NCBI RefSeq assembly: GCF_000614125.1 | Contig: NZ_BAKJ01000013.1 | Coordinates: 1-64,000, forward strand | Length of the DNA: 64,000 bases | Source of the DNA: Bacteroides rodentium JCM 16496 | GTDB lineage: Bacteria; Bacteroidota; Bacteroidia; Bacteroidales; Bacteroidaceae | Direction: 5' to 3' | Part shown: one piece after another, positions 55,879 to 64,000 of the stretch | Numbering within the stretch: the stretch's first letter is position 1 | How the letters are laid out: every line of letters starts with the position of its first letter | Notes under the pieces: generated by a model | Database searches by the model: none | What the model saw: only the letters and a program-made list of their open reading frames with translations | What the model was told of the DNA's origin: nothing | Program-made: the position numbers and the translations under genes

Positions 55879-56727
55879 TTAGAAATATATGCTGTTCGCA
55901 GTATCAATTCTCTTGTCTTTATATTGCTTGATGTAGCCTTTTAAAACATCTTCATCATCTGAGAATTTACTATGTTTGGATAGTTTGGTGAAGTAGATAA
56001 GCTTTGATATGAGCAATGTCTTACTAAGTGATATGGTGCTTCCTTTCTTCTGTCTGACATTAAACTGCTTGTTATATGGAGATAGATTGAAGAAGTCATT
56101 GAACATCTTATAGAACAGCCATATCTGAACGGACTCCTTTTCTTCTGCATGGGTGCTTATGCTGACTTGTTGGCTCTGCATCCAAGGGTGTTCCTCTATC
56201 TCTTTTAGGTTATTGGCGATGGTAGTAGCTAAGTAACCTATTGCATTGGCATTATCAATTACTATCTGATGCTTACCCTCTACCTTTACAGATATAGTGA
56301 TAGGTTTCTTAAAACTTACTCCAAATTGGTTAATCTCCTTATGGTTGTCAGCTATGGCTTTGGTGAATTTGGTGAGCTGTTCTATTCCAATGCCTGTAGC
56401 TTTCATTCCATCCAAGCACGTGCCACATGTATAATCAAAGATGAACAGAAGTAGAAACCAGAACTTGTCTATATCAACTCCCAAACCTTTTAAAGTATTT
56501 TGTATGTCCTCATTGGCTATATAATCTCCGTATGTGAAGTTGCCATATAGTTTATTCTGATTGTATCTTCTTATGAATAGAGGTAAGGCGGTAGTGCCAC
56601 AGACGTATCTTTCTCCTGTGGCTGGGTCTATATCTACGTCTGGAACATATTTAACGGCTATGGCTTCCATGTATTCCAAACGGGTGTCAATGTTTATATA
56701 ATCTTCCTTTAGCTTCTCCATAATCAT
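55879..56727 (-). CDS. Hypothetical protein of mobile element 1
   Basis: 282 residues, soluble. It contains DPATGERYVCGTTALPLFIR near residues 39-58, a hydrophobic Cys-rich segment DKFWFLLLFIFDYTCGTC and a Lys-rich C-terminus. I recognise no family. It is the first gene after the truncated integrase and has a strong terminator at its 3' end. Confidence 0.6.
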   Translation of the reverse strand: MIMEKLKEDYINIDTRLEYMEAIAVKYVPDVDIDPATGERYVCGTTALPLFIRRYNQNKLYGNFTYGDYIANEDIQNTLKGLGVDIDKFWFLLLFIFDYTCGTCLDGMKATGIGIEQLTKFTKAIADNHKEINQFGVSFKKPITISVKVEGKHQIVIDNANAIGYLATTIANNLKEIEEHPWMQSQQVSISTHAEEKESVQIWLFYKMFNDFFNLSPYNKQFNVRQKKGSTISLSKTLLISKLIYFTKLSKHSKFSDDEDVLKGYIKQYKDKRIDTANSIYF

Positions 56728-56802
56728 TAGTTTAAGGCAAAGTTAAAAAATAATCCTCACCTGCATTTGCTGCAAGTGAGGAATTTGTGGATAGGATATG
56801 CC

Positions 56803-57000
56803 TTAGTAATCAGAATCTCCTGTGAACGTATCCATAAGTTTATCCATTTGTTCACCTATGCACTTGTCTATTAGCTTTGCATAGTGGGCAGTCATTCGTG
56901 TATTGGTATGTCCCAACATCTTAGAAACGACTTCCAGAGATATGTTATTAGCTAAAGTAACGGTACTTGCGAATGTGTGCCTAGAAGTATGGGATGTGAA
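56803..57000 (-). pseudogene. Truncated tyrosine integrase, C-terminal 65 residues
   Basis: The minus strand reads FTSHTSRHTFASTVTLANNI, then SLEVVSKMLGHTNTRMTAHY and a tail ending GDSDY. This holds the H-x-x-R box (HTSRH), the LGHT box and the nucleophile Tyr of a Bacteroides integrase. The frame has no start; homology ends abruptly at about 57000. It was most likely the integrase of mobile element 1, cut by insertion of element 2 or by a deletion. Confidence 0.8.
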
Positions 57001-57251
57001 TGGTTAAGCAAGGAAAAGCGAACAGGTGAAGATAAAACGTAAGTCGTTTGAAATGAGCATAGTTTCAGTGTTTTGCCAAATGTGGAAAAAGCAAATGAAA
57101 GCGGAATATTGAGGTTGTTCAGTTACCACATCGTTTGCCGGGCAGTTACCAAACAAGGATAGGTAACGGGAAGCAATGAAAAGAAATCCTCACCGTTTTG
57201 TTTGCGTTCATCCACAGTATTTTGCATATCAAGGAACGCTTATATGGCAAG

Positions 57252-57259
57252 TAACTTTG
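57252..57259 (+). promoter_or_regulatory. Bacteroides -7 element TAACTTTG upstream of integrase 1
   Basis: TAnnTTTG match 20 bases before the integrase start. The surrounding GTAACTTTGC also fits the GTANNTTTGC core used by CTnDOT-type elements, but this motif is common in promoters. Confidence 0.55.
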
Positions 57260-57278
57260 CATCTAAAAATATAAGCGT

Positions 57279-58507
57279 ATGAAAGTAGAAAAATTCAAGG
57301 TGTTGCTCTACCTTAAAAGGAGCGGACTGGACAAATCGGGCAAGGCCCCGATAATGGGCCGGATTACCGTGAACCGCACGATGGCGCAGTTCAGTTGCAA
57401 ACTTTCCTGCACTCCCGAACTGTGGAATGCTCGCGAAAGTCGGTTGAATGGAAAAAGCAGGGAGGCGGTGGAGGTCAATGCGAAAATCGAGAAACTACTG
57501 TTGGCAGTAAACTCTGCCTTCAATACTCTCATGGAGCGTAAGACCGACTTCGATGCAACCGCAGTTAAGGATGTGTTCCAAGGCAGCAAGGAGACACAAA
57601 TGACCTTGTTGGCCCTCTTTGACCGACACGTTGAGGAAATCAAGGCTCGTGTGGGTATAGATGTCTCCCACCGCACACTGCCGAACTACATCTATACCCG
57701 GCAACGTCTTGGTGAATTTGTCAGCAACCGATTTAAGGTTTCCGACCTTGCCTTCTGCCAGCTTAATGAGCAATTCATCCGGGAGTTCCAAGAGTTCATT
57801 GTAATCGAGAAGGGCTTGGGTGTGCAGACCGTACGCCACTATCTGGCGATACTGAAGAAGATTTGTCGTATGGCATTCAAGGACGGACACGCGGACAAAT
57901 TCTATTTCGAGCACTACCCACTGCCCAAGCAGAAAGAAACACCTCCAAAGGCATTGAGCAAAGAGGACTTTGAGAAAATCCGTGACATAGATCTTCAAGG
58001 ATGCCGCCCCGTGCATTCCATTGTCCGTGATATGTTTCTTTTCGCCTGCTATACCGGGACTTCGTATGTGGATGTGGTGGCTATCACTCCCGACAACCTT
58101 TCACGGGATGACAATGGTGCATTATGGTTGAAATACCGCAGAGGCAAGAACGGGCAGCTCTGCCGTGTCAAGCTCTTGCCGGAAGCGATTGCCCTCATCG
58201 AGAAATATAAGGACGATACACGGACACACTGTTTCCCGTAATCCAGTACCAGCCCTTGAAGTGGTGTCTGACAAGCATCAAGATGAAAGCCGGAATCAAG
58301 GGCCGCTTGTCCTATCACATGGGTCGGCATTCCTTCTCTACCCTCATGACTCTTGAAAACGGAGTACCCATTGAAACCGTCAGCAAGATGCTGGGACATT
58401 CCGATATAAGAACAACCCAAGTATATGCCCGCGTGACCCCGAAGAAACTCTTTGAAGACATGGATAAGTACATCGAGGCAACAAAGGACTTGAAACTTAT
58501 ACTCTAA
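57279..58507 (+). CDS. Tyrosine integrase 1, IntDOT-like (frame broken)
   Basis: A 409-residue integrase after repair. Residues 1-100 are the arm-binding domain, 100-210 the core-binding domain (RTLPNYIYTRQRLGEFVSNR). In the catalytic domain, ACYTGTSYVDVVAI replaces the first conserved Arg with Ser, as in IntDOT, then GRHSFSTLM and LGHSDIRTTQVYARV give the H-x-x-R, H and Tyr boxes. At about 58221, cggacacac lacks a G; with it the frame reads RDTLFPVIQYQPLKW. It is followed 20 bases later by integrase 2. Confidence 0.88.
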
Positions 58508-58527
58508 TCACTAAATACAATTCAATT

Positions 58528-59742
58528 ATGCGAAGCACATTTTCAATTCTATACTACATCAACCGTGGGAAAGTCAAGGCGGACGGCACTACTGCCATTC
58601 TGTGCCGTATTACCATTGACGGAAATAAAAGCGTATTCTCCACGGGCTATTATTGCAATCCGGATAACTGGAACGCGAAAAGCGGTGAGGTCAAAGAAAC
58701 ACGGACTAACAATCTCCTTATCGCACTACGGACTCAAATAGAAACATCTTACGAGAAGATGTTGAAGGAGACAGGTCTGGTTACAGCAGAAATGCTGAAA
58801 AACGAGATAACATGTGTAGCTACCATCCCCACTACACTCATGAAAGCAGGAGAAGAAGAACGTGAACGGTTGCGGATCCGTGCGGAAGTGATAGACTCCA
58901 CATCTTCCTATCGTCAGTCCAAGTCCTCACAAGCCTATCTGCACGAATACCTCCTTTCATTAGGTATGCGTGACATTGCCTTTGAGGACATCACCGAGGA
59001 TTTCGGGTGGGGCTACAAGCTCTATCTGAAGACCAAAGGCTGTGGTACAGGCCATATCAATCATTGCCTTACTTGGCTGAACAGACTGATATACATTGCC
59101 GTGGATAGAGAAATCATCCGCTTCAATCCCATTGTAGACGTGTCATACGAGAAAAAGCCAGACCACAAGTTGAAGCACATCAGCAGAGCCGAACTACAGA
59201 GGATAATGGAACAGCCCATGCCGGAGAAACGGCAAGAACTTACCCGAAGAATATTCATCTTTTCCGCCTTCACCGGGTTGTCGTATGTAGATGTAAAGCG
59301 GCTTTACCCCTCACATATCGGGACAACTACAGATGGAAGGCGTTACATCCGTATCAACAGAAAGAAAACCGATGTGGAATCCTTCGTTCCGCTGCATCCG
59401 GTGGCAGAGCAGATATTGTCCTTGTATAACACCACCAATGACGAAGAACCCATATTCCCTTTACCCAATCGTGACAGCCTTTGGTACTGCATCCACGAGA
59501 TAGGCATATTGGCAGGTGTGAAAGAGAACCTCAGCTACCATGCGAGTAGACATTCTTTCGGAACCATGATGCTTTCGGCTGGTGTTCCGATAGAGAGCAT
59601 CAGCAAGATGATGGGACATACGAACATCAAGACCACGCAGGGCTATGCACGGGTGACCGATGATAAGATCTCGGAAGATATGGATAGGCTCATGGAGAGA
59701 AGAAATGAACAGAAGTCCAACAAAGCAAAGAAAGTACAATGA
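58528..59742 (+). CDS. Tyrosine integrase 2, IntDOT-like
   Basis: 404 residues, intact. Same architecture as integrase 1: STFSILYYINRGKVKADGTT at the N-terminus, core-binding domain with SQAYLHEYLLSLGMRDIAFE, and catalytic boxes FTGLSYVDVKRL (Ser replacing Arg), ASRHSFGTMML, MGHTNIKTTQGYARV. Tandem integrases with a small third gene form a typical Bacteroides transposon module. The stop overlaps the next start (ATGA). Confidence 0.92.
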   Translation: MRSTFSILYYINRGKVKADGTTAILCRITIDGNKSVFSTGYYCNPDNWNAKSGEVKETRTNNLLIALRTQIETSYEKMLKETGLVTAEMLKNEITCVATIPTTLMKAGEEERERLRIRAEVIDSTSSYRQSKSSQAYLHEYLLSLGMRDIAFEDITEDFGWGYKLYLKTKGCGTGHINHCLTWLNRLIYIAVDREIIRFNPIVDVSYEKKPDHKLKHISRAELQRIMEQPMPEKRQELTRRIFIFSAFTGLSYVDVKRLYPSHIGTTTDGRRYIRINRKKTDVESFVPLHPVAEQILSLYNTTNDEEPIFPLPNRDSLWYCIHEIGILAGVKENLSYHASRHSFGTMMLSAGVPIESISKMMGHTNIKTTQGYARVTDDKISEDMDRLMERRNEQKSNKAKKVQ

Positions 59743-60112
59743 AACGAGGAATCATTACAATCAGTGAATGCGGTGTGGTGAGTATGCTACTGCACCCGTA
59801 TGGATGACGCAATTCGAGATTGCCGACTTGTTCGGGGTATTCTCGTGTGATGTTCGCAAAGCGATACACAGCATTTACAAGAACAAGGAACTGAACGAAG
59901 TGGACACAATGAAGTATGTCAAGCAACCCGAAGGTGTCAGTTATGACGTTTACAGCCTTGAAATGGTTATGGCCATTGCATTCAGGATACGCAGTAAAAA
60001 GATTATGCTGTTCAGACAGTTTGTAATCGGTAAACTGAGTGCAACGATGAGAGGTGCTTCGATGTCTTTTCTTGTTTCTTGTGGCAGAGGAAGCAACCGA
60101 TGGTATAATTGA
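59739..60112 (+). CDS. Small element protein co-transcribed with integrases (frame broken)
   Basis: The ATG at 59739 overlaps the integrase 2 stop and gives MKRGIITISECGVVSML. The frame then breaks near 59790, where one base is missing. The restored sequence continues TAPVWMTQFEIADLFGVFSC, then DVRKAIHSIYKNKELNEVDT and RIRSKKIMLFRQFVIGKLSA, a DNA-binding-like protein of about 124 residues. Similar genes follow tandem integrases in Bacteroides elements; the RhuM/Bro-N-like region suggests DNA binding. The extreme C-terminus may be in another frame. Confidence 0.7.
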
Positions 60113-60323
60113 GTTCATCCCGTCAGACGCACGTTCCCGATGCTCGGATGCAAAGGTAGCGCATGGCTTGATGGCAGAAGCAAGGTCAGGCGGCAAAGCT
60201 GTTTCGGCCAGAATCTTCCTCCTGCGGAGCGTATTCAGCCCGAAAACCTTGCCTCTACTGACCATACGCTCGTAGGGCATCCGGCAACGGAAACAAGCGA
60301 CTGACGGGAAATCAAAAGACAAG

Positions 60324-60383
60324 AAAGGAACGGCTTACAGATGAAGCGCAATTTTGATGCTTCATCTGTAAGCCGTTCCTTTT
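60324..60383. terminator. Strong bidirectional terminator, 24-bp stem
   Basis: AAAGGAACGGCTTACAGATG...and its exact complement, 24 bp, around an 11-base loop, with AAAA/TTTT flanks. It separates the plus-strand integrase operon from the convergent HTH genes. The rest of 60113-60439 has no gene I can support. Confidence 0.9.
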
Positions 60384-60439
60384 CCTTTTTGCTACCGCAA
60401 GTTATAGGACAGACGGCAAACTGCGCTCCTTCAAGAAAA

Positions 60440-60745
60440 TCAGGTGGCGGTCTGTCGGTAGGCGGAGCGGTAGCCGTCAAGCAGCATTTTCTCTATGTCC
60501 GACTCGCGGTAGAGAATCTTGCCACCCAACTGGATGTAGGGTATTCGCCCTTCGTTACGGTAGTCCTGGAGTGTCCGGCGACTGACCTTCAGCCGTGCCG
60601 AGACTTCTTTGTCAGTGAAGAAACGCTCTCCGCCCAATGTCGGACGATAGTCGGCGGTCATACGCTCGTAGTTGTCCAGCAGTCGGTCGAGACTGCCCAT
60701 GAAGTGGAGGATCCACTCGTTGTCTTTGGTCATCAGTTCATTCAT
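60440..60745 (-). CDS. Helix-turn-helix protein, excisionase-like (HTH_17)
   Basis: 101 residues. The MerR/excisionase-type helix-turn-helix is FFTDKEVSARLKVSRRTLQD followed by YRNEGRIPYIQLGGKILYRESDIEKML (about 62-92). The N-terminus is helical. Such genes in pairs control excision in Bacteroides transposons. It is preceded by a second HTH gene on the same strand, 46 bases upstream. Confidence 0.85.
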   Translation of the reverse strand: MNELMTKDNEWILHFMGSLDRLLDNYERMTADYRPTLGGERFFTDKEVSARLKVSRRTLQDYRNEGRIPYIQLGGKILYRESDIEKMLLDGYRSAYRQTAT

Positions 60746-60791
60746 GTTACGTTGGATTTAGTGGGTATTGTTATTCTACTTTGTTTATTGT

Positions 60792-61103
60792 TTATATCGT
60801 TCGTCCTTTGAAGCGTGCTTCCTTTCGTCTGTCCTCCACATGAGCAACGATGCGCTTCACGTCCTCGGGGCAATAATACGTCTTGTGGTTGATTTGCGAA
60901 AATGCAAGCGTGCCGTTGTCCCGCAATGTCTGCAACGTGCGTGGACTGATGTTCAGCATCCGGCACACGTCCTGATTGTCCATCCACTCACTCATCGTCT
61001 TTTCGCCGTGCCGATGGCAGATGGCATCCATGCGGCGGACGAACTGGTCGAACTTGACGACCATCGTCTCAAAAGTTCTTTTCTCGATTGATACTATTTC
61101 CAT
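60792..61103 (-). CDS. Helix-turn-helix protein, excisionase-like (HTH_17), second copy
   Basis: 103 residues. N-terminal helices (IEKRTFETMVVKFDQFVRRM), then HTH MDNQDVCRMLNISPRTLQTL with RDNGTLAFSQINHKTYYCPEDVKRIV. Same architecture as the downstream gene, about a diverged pair. The 414-base upstream region (61104-61517) has no gene; it contains GCAAAGTTAC at 61387-61396, a minus-strand TAACTTTG, a possible promoter. Confidence 0.85.
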   Translation of the reverse strand: MEIVSIEKRTFETMVVKFDQFVRRMDAICHRHGEKTMSEWMDNQDVCRMLNISPRTLQTLRDNGTLAFSQINHKTYYCPEDVKRIVAHVEDRRKEARFKGRTI

Positions 61104-61517
61104 AATTCTTTCCTTTTGTGTTTCTTTTGTCGCAAAGGAATGGATAATCCGTCATCCGACAATGCTTTTTTCATAACTGGCAGCCTTTGGCATCGGTATG
61201 GTATAGCTTGGCCAGGATAAGCCTTATAGGTAGGCTTTCTGTTTCATCTAACTTCCACGTTTAAGATGATAGCCCAATCTCAATAAGACCTTAATTCAAG
61301 TTCGCCCGTAAATGAGACTTTGATTTTTCTACTCCTTGTGTCCAGCAAATCGGTGAAGTCTGCACCATTGTTCCTATTGTCCCAAAGCAAAGTTACACAA
61401 AATTGCCTAAGAGAATCCAAGTGTTTGACTGACTGTACTAAAGCGCCTTACTTTGCTCCCGATAATCGGTCAAGGTGAACACCAAGACCATAGTTAATAA
61501 CTTAAATAATTTGTTTT

Positions 61518-61994
61518 ATGGCAATGACAAGAGAACCAAACATCAGTGAGCAGCAGGCTCGTGAAATCGTGGACAGAATGGGGCGCAGAGAATCCCGCAG
61601 TGAGAAGTCTATGGACGACTTCTACAGGAATCTCGGTCTGGATCCGGAAGAACTGGCACAGCCCGGAGGAACAGCTGTAAAGGAATCAGAAACCAGCGTT
61701 GCGGAAAAGTCGTCAGAAAGTATCACATCGGAAGAGCTGACCACGCCGCAGAAGCGTGTCAGCAGCAAGCAGCGCAAGTTGTCGCTGGAAGAGTACCGCA
61801 CAACCTATCTCCAAGTTCCGAAGATTATCAACCGGAAGCCCGTGTTTGTCAGCGAGAAGGTACGCGATGAGTTGGACGAGATTGTACGCCGTCTCGGAGG
61901 ACGTGGCATGAGTGCCTCGGGACTTATCGAGAACCTCACTCGTCTACATCTTGAAACCTATCGGGAAGACATAGAGCAGTGGCGTAAGCTCTAA
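61518..61994 (+). CDS. DUF3408 protein
   Basis: 158 residues. N-terminus polar and disordered (residues 1-85). The C-terminal DUF3408 domain has LSLEEYRTTYLQVPKIINRK, then PVFVSEKVRDELDEIVRRLG and MSASGLIENLTRLHLETY, a ribbon-helix-helix-like arrangement. These proteins sit in the tra/mob regions of Bacteroides elements next to ParA-like and Mob genes; no ParA gene is in the window. The start ATGGCAATG has alternative ATG at 61524. Confidence 0.85.
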   Translation: MAMTREPNISEQQAREIVDRMGRRESRSEKSMDDFYRNLGLDPEELAQPGGTAVKESETSVAEKSSESITSEELTTPQKRVSSKQRKLSLEEYRTTYLQVPKIINRKPVFVSEKVRDELDEIVRRLGGRGMSASGLIENLTRLHLETYREDIEQWRKL

Positions 61995-62000
61995 GAGAAA

Positions 62001-62208
62001 ATCGGTCTAACCGATTAAGTCAGTGGCTACACTTCATCGGTTAGACCGATACACAAAATGAGTCATTATACTCACAAACCAATCCGACAAGCGGAGGATT
62101 TTCGTGTCTTCAAAGACACAGCAAGATATATTTTCAGTTACTCCGGGGCTTCCCGGTAACTGAAAATCCTTGCACCGCCGTGGGCAGAATTATCCTCCGC
62201 AGTCGGAT
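62001..62208. other. Candidate oriT: nested inverted repeats between DUF3408 and mobA
   Basis: 62001-62015 (ATCGGTCTAACCGAT) and 62036-62050 are exact inverse copies, each also nearly palindromic. Then outer arms ATCCGACAAGCGGAGGAT (62082-62099) and ATCCTCCGCAGTCGGAT (62192-62208) enclose two hairpins, GTGTCTTCAAAGACAC (62104-62119) and ATTTTCAGTTAC...GTAACTGAAAAT (62130-62167). The position directly upstream of mobA fits a transfer origin. Confidence 0.6.
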
Positions 62209-62274
62209 AATTTCCAAGTTTTTAATCAGAGATTAGACCAAGAAAGAATCATTAAATTAAAATAAGAAAACAAG

Positions 62275-62700
62275 ATGAAGAAGAACAGCAAGTACGGGAG
62301 GAATCCCATGTTGAACCCGAAAACGCACTGCGTGATGGTGCGCTTCGATGATGTGGAATGGAACAAGTTCCTCACGATGTATGAGGAATCACAGTTGTAC
62401 GCGAAGGCCGTCTTTCTCAAGGCGCACTTCTTCGGGCAGAAGTTCAAGGTGCTGAAGGTGGACAAGGCTATGCTGGAATACTGCACCAAGCTGTCCGACT
62501 TTCACGCCCAGTTCCGGGGCATCGGAACGAACTACAACCAAGTTGTGAAGGAACTACGTTGCCACTTCTCGGAGAAGAAGGCGATGGCATTGCTCTACAA
62601 GTTGGAGAGGCAGACCATCGACCTCGTGAAACTAAGCCGTGAAATCGTCGAACTTTCGAGGGAGATGTATGCCAAGTGGGAGCAAATAAATCGTGTTTGA
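62275..62700 (+). CDS. mobA: Mobilisation protein MobA (accessory, RHH type)
   Basis: 141 residues. Conserved text HCVMVRFDDVEWNKFLTMYE, then ELRCHFSEKKAMALLYKLER, fits the Bacteroides MobA/MbpA group, whose N-terminus is ribbon-helix-helix and binds oriT. In related elements a relaxase (MobB) gene follows at once. Here the C-terminus (SREMYAKWEQINRV) runs into a recombinase gene, and no relaxase lies in the window. Confidence 0.82.
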   Translation: MKKNSKYGRNPMLNPKTHCVMVRFDDVEWNKFLTMYEESQLYAKAVFLKAHFFGQKFKVLKVDKAMLEYCTKLSDFHAQFRGIGTNYNQVVKELRCHFSEKKAMALLYKLERQTIDLVKLSREIVELSREMYAKWEQINRV

Positions 62701-62704
62701 TTGT

Positions 62705-63907
62705 ATGACCTCAATCAAGGTGAAGTTCAGACCTTCCACAGCCGTGAGCAAGGAAGGGACAATCTATTACCAAATCATCCATAAGCGTGTAATCCGTCAG
62801 CTAAAGACGAATTACAGCATCTATGCGGATGAGTGGGACGAAAGAAGTGCTACCTTAATTCTCGCCAACAACGGAAGGAATGTGTATCTTCAATCCATTA
62901 AAGAACGGATGAATTGGGATGTCAGGCGATTGGAAAATATCGTCAGTCATTGGGAAAATAAGCAGAAAAGTTACGCCGCTGACGATATTATTTCCGCTTT
63001 TCAAAAGTCTGCCAACGAACAAACGCTGCTCAATTTCATGAATGGTATTATTGCACGACTCAAGCAAATGGGAAAGCATCGCACCTCCGAAACCTACTAC
63101 GCTACGCTTAGAAGTTTTATGCAATTCCGGGAGAGCAAGGATATACTTCTGGATGAAATAGACTCGGACCTAATGCTGATGTATGAGGCATGGCTGCACG
63201 GCAAAAGGATAACCAAGAACAGCAGCTCGTTCTATATGCGGATATTGCGGGCTGTCTATAACCGTGCCGTAGAGAAGGAACTGACGAACAATCGCAATCC
63301 GTTCAAGCACGTCTATACGGGAGTTGACAAGACCGTCAAACGGGCAATCCAATTAAAGGCAATCAAGAAAATCAAGAACCTTGACTTGTTCTTACACCCA
63401 TCCTTGGACTTCGCCCGTGATATGTTCCTCTTCTCCTTCTATACCCGTGGAATGTCATTCATTGACATGGCCCATCTGAAGAAGAAGGATTTGCAGAACG
63501 GCATATTGTCTTATCGAAGACGCAAGACCGGGCAACAGCTATTCATCAAATGGGAGAAGTGTATGCAGGAGATTGCGGATAAACACAAAACAGATTATGG
63601 TAGCCCTTACTTGCTCCCGATTCTAAAATACCCTTACGACAACCGTAACCAATACAAGAATGCACTTTATCGTACCAACAAGAACTTGAAAGAGATTGCC
63701 AAGTTAGCAGGTTTATCCATTCCATTAACACTGTATGTAGCCCGTCATTCGTGGGCAAGCATAGCCAAAAGCAAGAACATCCCCATCTCGGTTATCAGCG
63801 AAGGTATGGGACATGATTCGGAAATGACGACACAAATCTATCTGACTTCATTAGACAACTCTGTCGTGGATAAGGCGAACACACAGATATTAAGGGATTT
63901 GATGTAA
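62705..63907 (+). CDS. Invertase-type tyrosine recombinase
   Basis: About 400 residues from the ATG at 62705 (MTSIKVKFRPSTAVSKEGTI); the frame also opens at the GTG 62693 inside mobA. Core-binding region GKHRTSETYYATLRSFMQFR; catalytic boxes YTRGMSFIDMAHLKKKD, YVARHSWASIAK and GMGHDSEMTTQIYLTSL with Tyr. It is closest to Bacteroides Tsr/Mpi-type DNA invertases that flip promoters for surface structures, rather than to element integrases. Lower GC than mobA and its junction with mobA suggest a later insertion. What it inverts is not visible here. Confidence 0.8.
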   Translation: MTSIKVKFRPSTAVSKEGTIYYQIIHKRVIRQLKTNYSIYADEWDERSATLILANNGRNVYLQSIKERMNWDVRRLENIVSHWENKQKSYAADDIISAFQKSANEQTLLNFMNGIIARLKQMGKHRTSETYYATLRSFMQFRESKDILLDEIDSDLMLMYEAWLHGKRITKNSSSFYMRILRAVYNRAVEKELTNNRNPFKHVYTGVDKTVKRAIQLKAIKKIKNLDLFLHPSLDFARDMFLFSFYTRGMSFIDMAHLKKKDLQNGILSYRRRKTGQQLFIKWEKCMQEIADKHKTDYGSPYLLPILKYPYDNRNQYKNALYRTNKNLKEIAKLAGLSIPLTLYVARHSWASIAKSKNIPISVISEGMGHDSEMTTQIYLTSLDNSVVDKANTQILRDLM

Positions 63908-63965
63908 GACGAATGATTGTTTTGCGAAATCAATCTTCTCTCCGTAAGAGACACTAACTATAACG

Positions 63966-63973
63966 CAAAGGTA
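63966..63973 (-). promoter_or_regulatory. Bacteroides -7 element on minus strand at the window edge
   Basis: CAAAGGTA on the plus strand, i.e. TACCTTTG on minus. It points toward the recombinase gene from outside and has no obvious minus-strand gene; it may belong to an invertible promoter. Confidence 0.3.
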
Positions 63974-64000
63974 CACATTTTTATGAGAATTAGGCTGTTT

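Larger units (their letters stand above)
44953..57000. mobile_element. Mobile element 1 (integrative, cryptic), right end truncated
   Basis: It starts where the GGGtGRT gene is broken and ends at a truncated integrase. All genes read on the minus strand and differ from the host in base composition (AT-rich, few GC-rich codons). Cargo: PolyVal kinase-like, lipocalin-like and PBP-like lipoproteins, J-domain protein, recombinase, RadC/JAB protein, DUF3871, wHTH protein and several unknowns. No relaxase or conjugation genes are present, so it may depend on helper elements. 44953-45116 holds only the element end, no gene. Confidence 0.6.
57001..64000. mobile_element. Mobile element 2 (integrative/mobilisable), continues past the window
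   Basis: Carries two IntDOT-like integrases with a helper gene, two excisionase-like HTH genes, a DUF3408 gene, mobA and a further recombinase. GC content is higher than in element 1. 57001-57278 holds no gene but has two CAGTTACCA motifs (57120-57128, 57143-57151) and an inverted GGTAAC (57162-57167), possible integrase arm sites. The right end is not in the window. Confidence 0.65.

Noticed and set aside
57251..57260. GTAACTTTGC as CTnDOT-type attachment core
   Set aside because: The same GTANNTTTGC pattern occurs at 5452 and, inverted, at 61387 and 63965, and matches the ordinary -7 promoter box, so it is not diagnostic.

Overview
The window looks like a chromosomal segment of a human-gut Bacteroides, possibly close to B. 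uniformis; the species is a guess. Evidence: many genes are preceded by the Bacteroides -7 promoter motif TAnnTTTG; there are lipoprotein and TonB-receptor genes, Bacteroidota-specific families (DUF4831, DUF4837, DUF6266, DUF3871, GGGtGRT), a tmRNA with a GETRYALAA-type tag, and integrases in which TGxSYxD replaces the usual catalytic Arg box, as in IntDOT. The core genome runs from about 4 to 45 kb, with an Rhs array on the left and nested mobile DNA on the right.

Layout. 1-3.8 kb: tandem 3' ends of Rhs genes, each made of a shared core, a divergent C-terminal tip and a small putative immunity gene, then an orphan core fragment. 4.0-5.3 kb: a DUF6266 protein and an N-acetylmuramoyl-L-alanine amidase. 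5.4-13 kb: an envelope operon (coaX, outer-membrane protein, TPR protein, lptC, CBS/CorC protein, periplasmic PPIase). 13.2-21.6 kb: rlmN, DUF4837 lipoprotein, pdxA, sigma-54 activator, lptE, a TPR-like protein, secG, an MFS transporter and a PqqD-like protein. 21.6-26.8 kb (minus): DUF4831, a lactonase and a GH3 beta-glucosidase. 27.6 kb: ssrA. 28-33 kb (minus): a methyltransferase, a sigma factor with a membrane anchor coupled or fused to an outer-membrane barrel, a Fur/Zur regulator and a Zn/Cd P-type ATPase. 33-44.7 kb: MATE, dinB, yccF, a LytTR membrane regulator, a TonB-dependent receptor, DUF2141, a transglutaminase lipoprotein, an rRNA/tRNA methyltransferase and an alcohol dehydrogenase.

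44.77-57.0 kb is a mobile element that cuts off the 3' end of a GGGtGRT gene. It carries a PolyVal-type kinase, a PBP-like protein lacking key active-site lysines, a lipocalin-like lipoprotein, a J-domain protein, a minimal tyrosine recombinase, a RadC/JAB protein, DUF3871 and a possible replication protein. It ends in a truncated integrase. A second element starts near 57.0 kb: two IntDOT-like integrases, a helper gene, two excisionase-like HTH genes, DUF3408, a strongly structured oriT candidate and mobA. Where a relaxase gene would be expected there is an invertase-type recombinase.

A warning for every reader: about 16 genes, including secG, pdxA and the PPIase gene, are broken by apparent deletions, mostly of one base and usually in short homopolymers. 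In all clear cases the net change is a deletion and adding the base back restores a family-length protein. This looks like consensus error rather than real decay, so I annotate these as single CDS spans with a noted frame break. The most interesting biology is the sigma factor/transmembrane/barrel locus at 29.0-30.7 kb.
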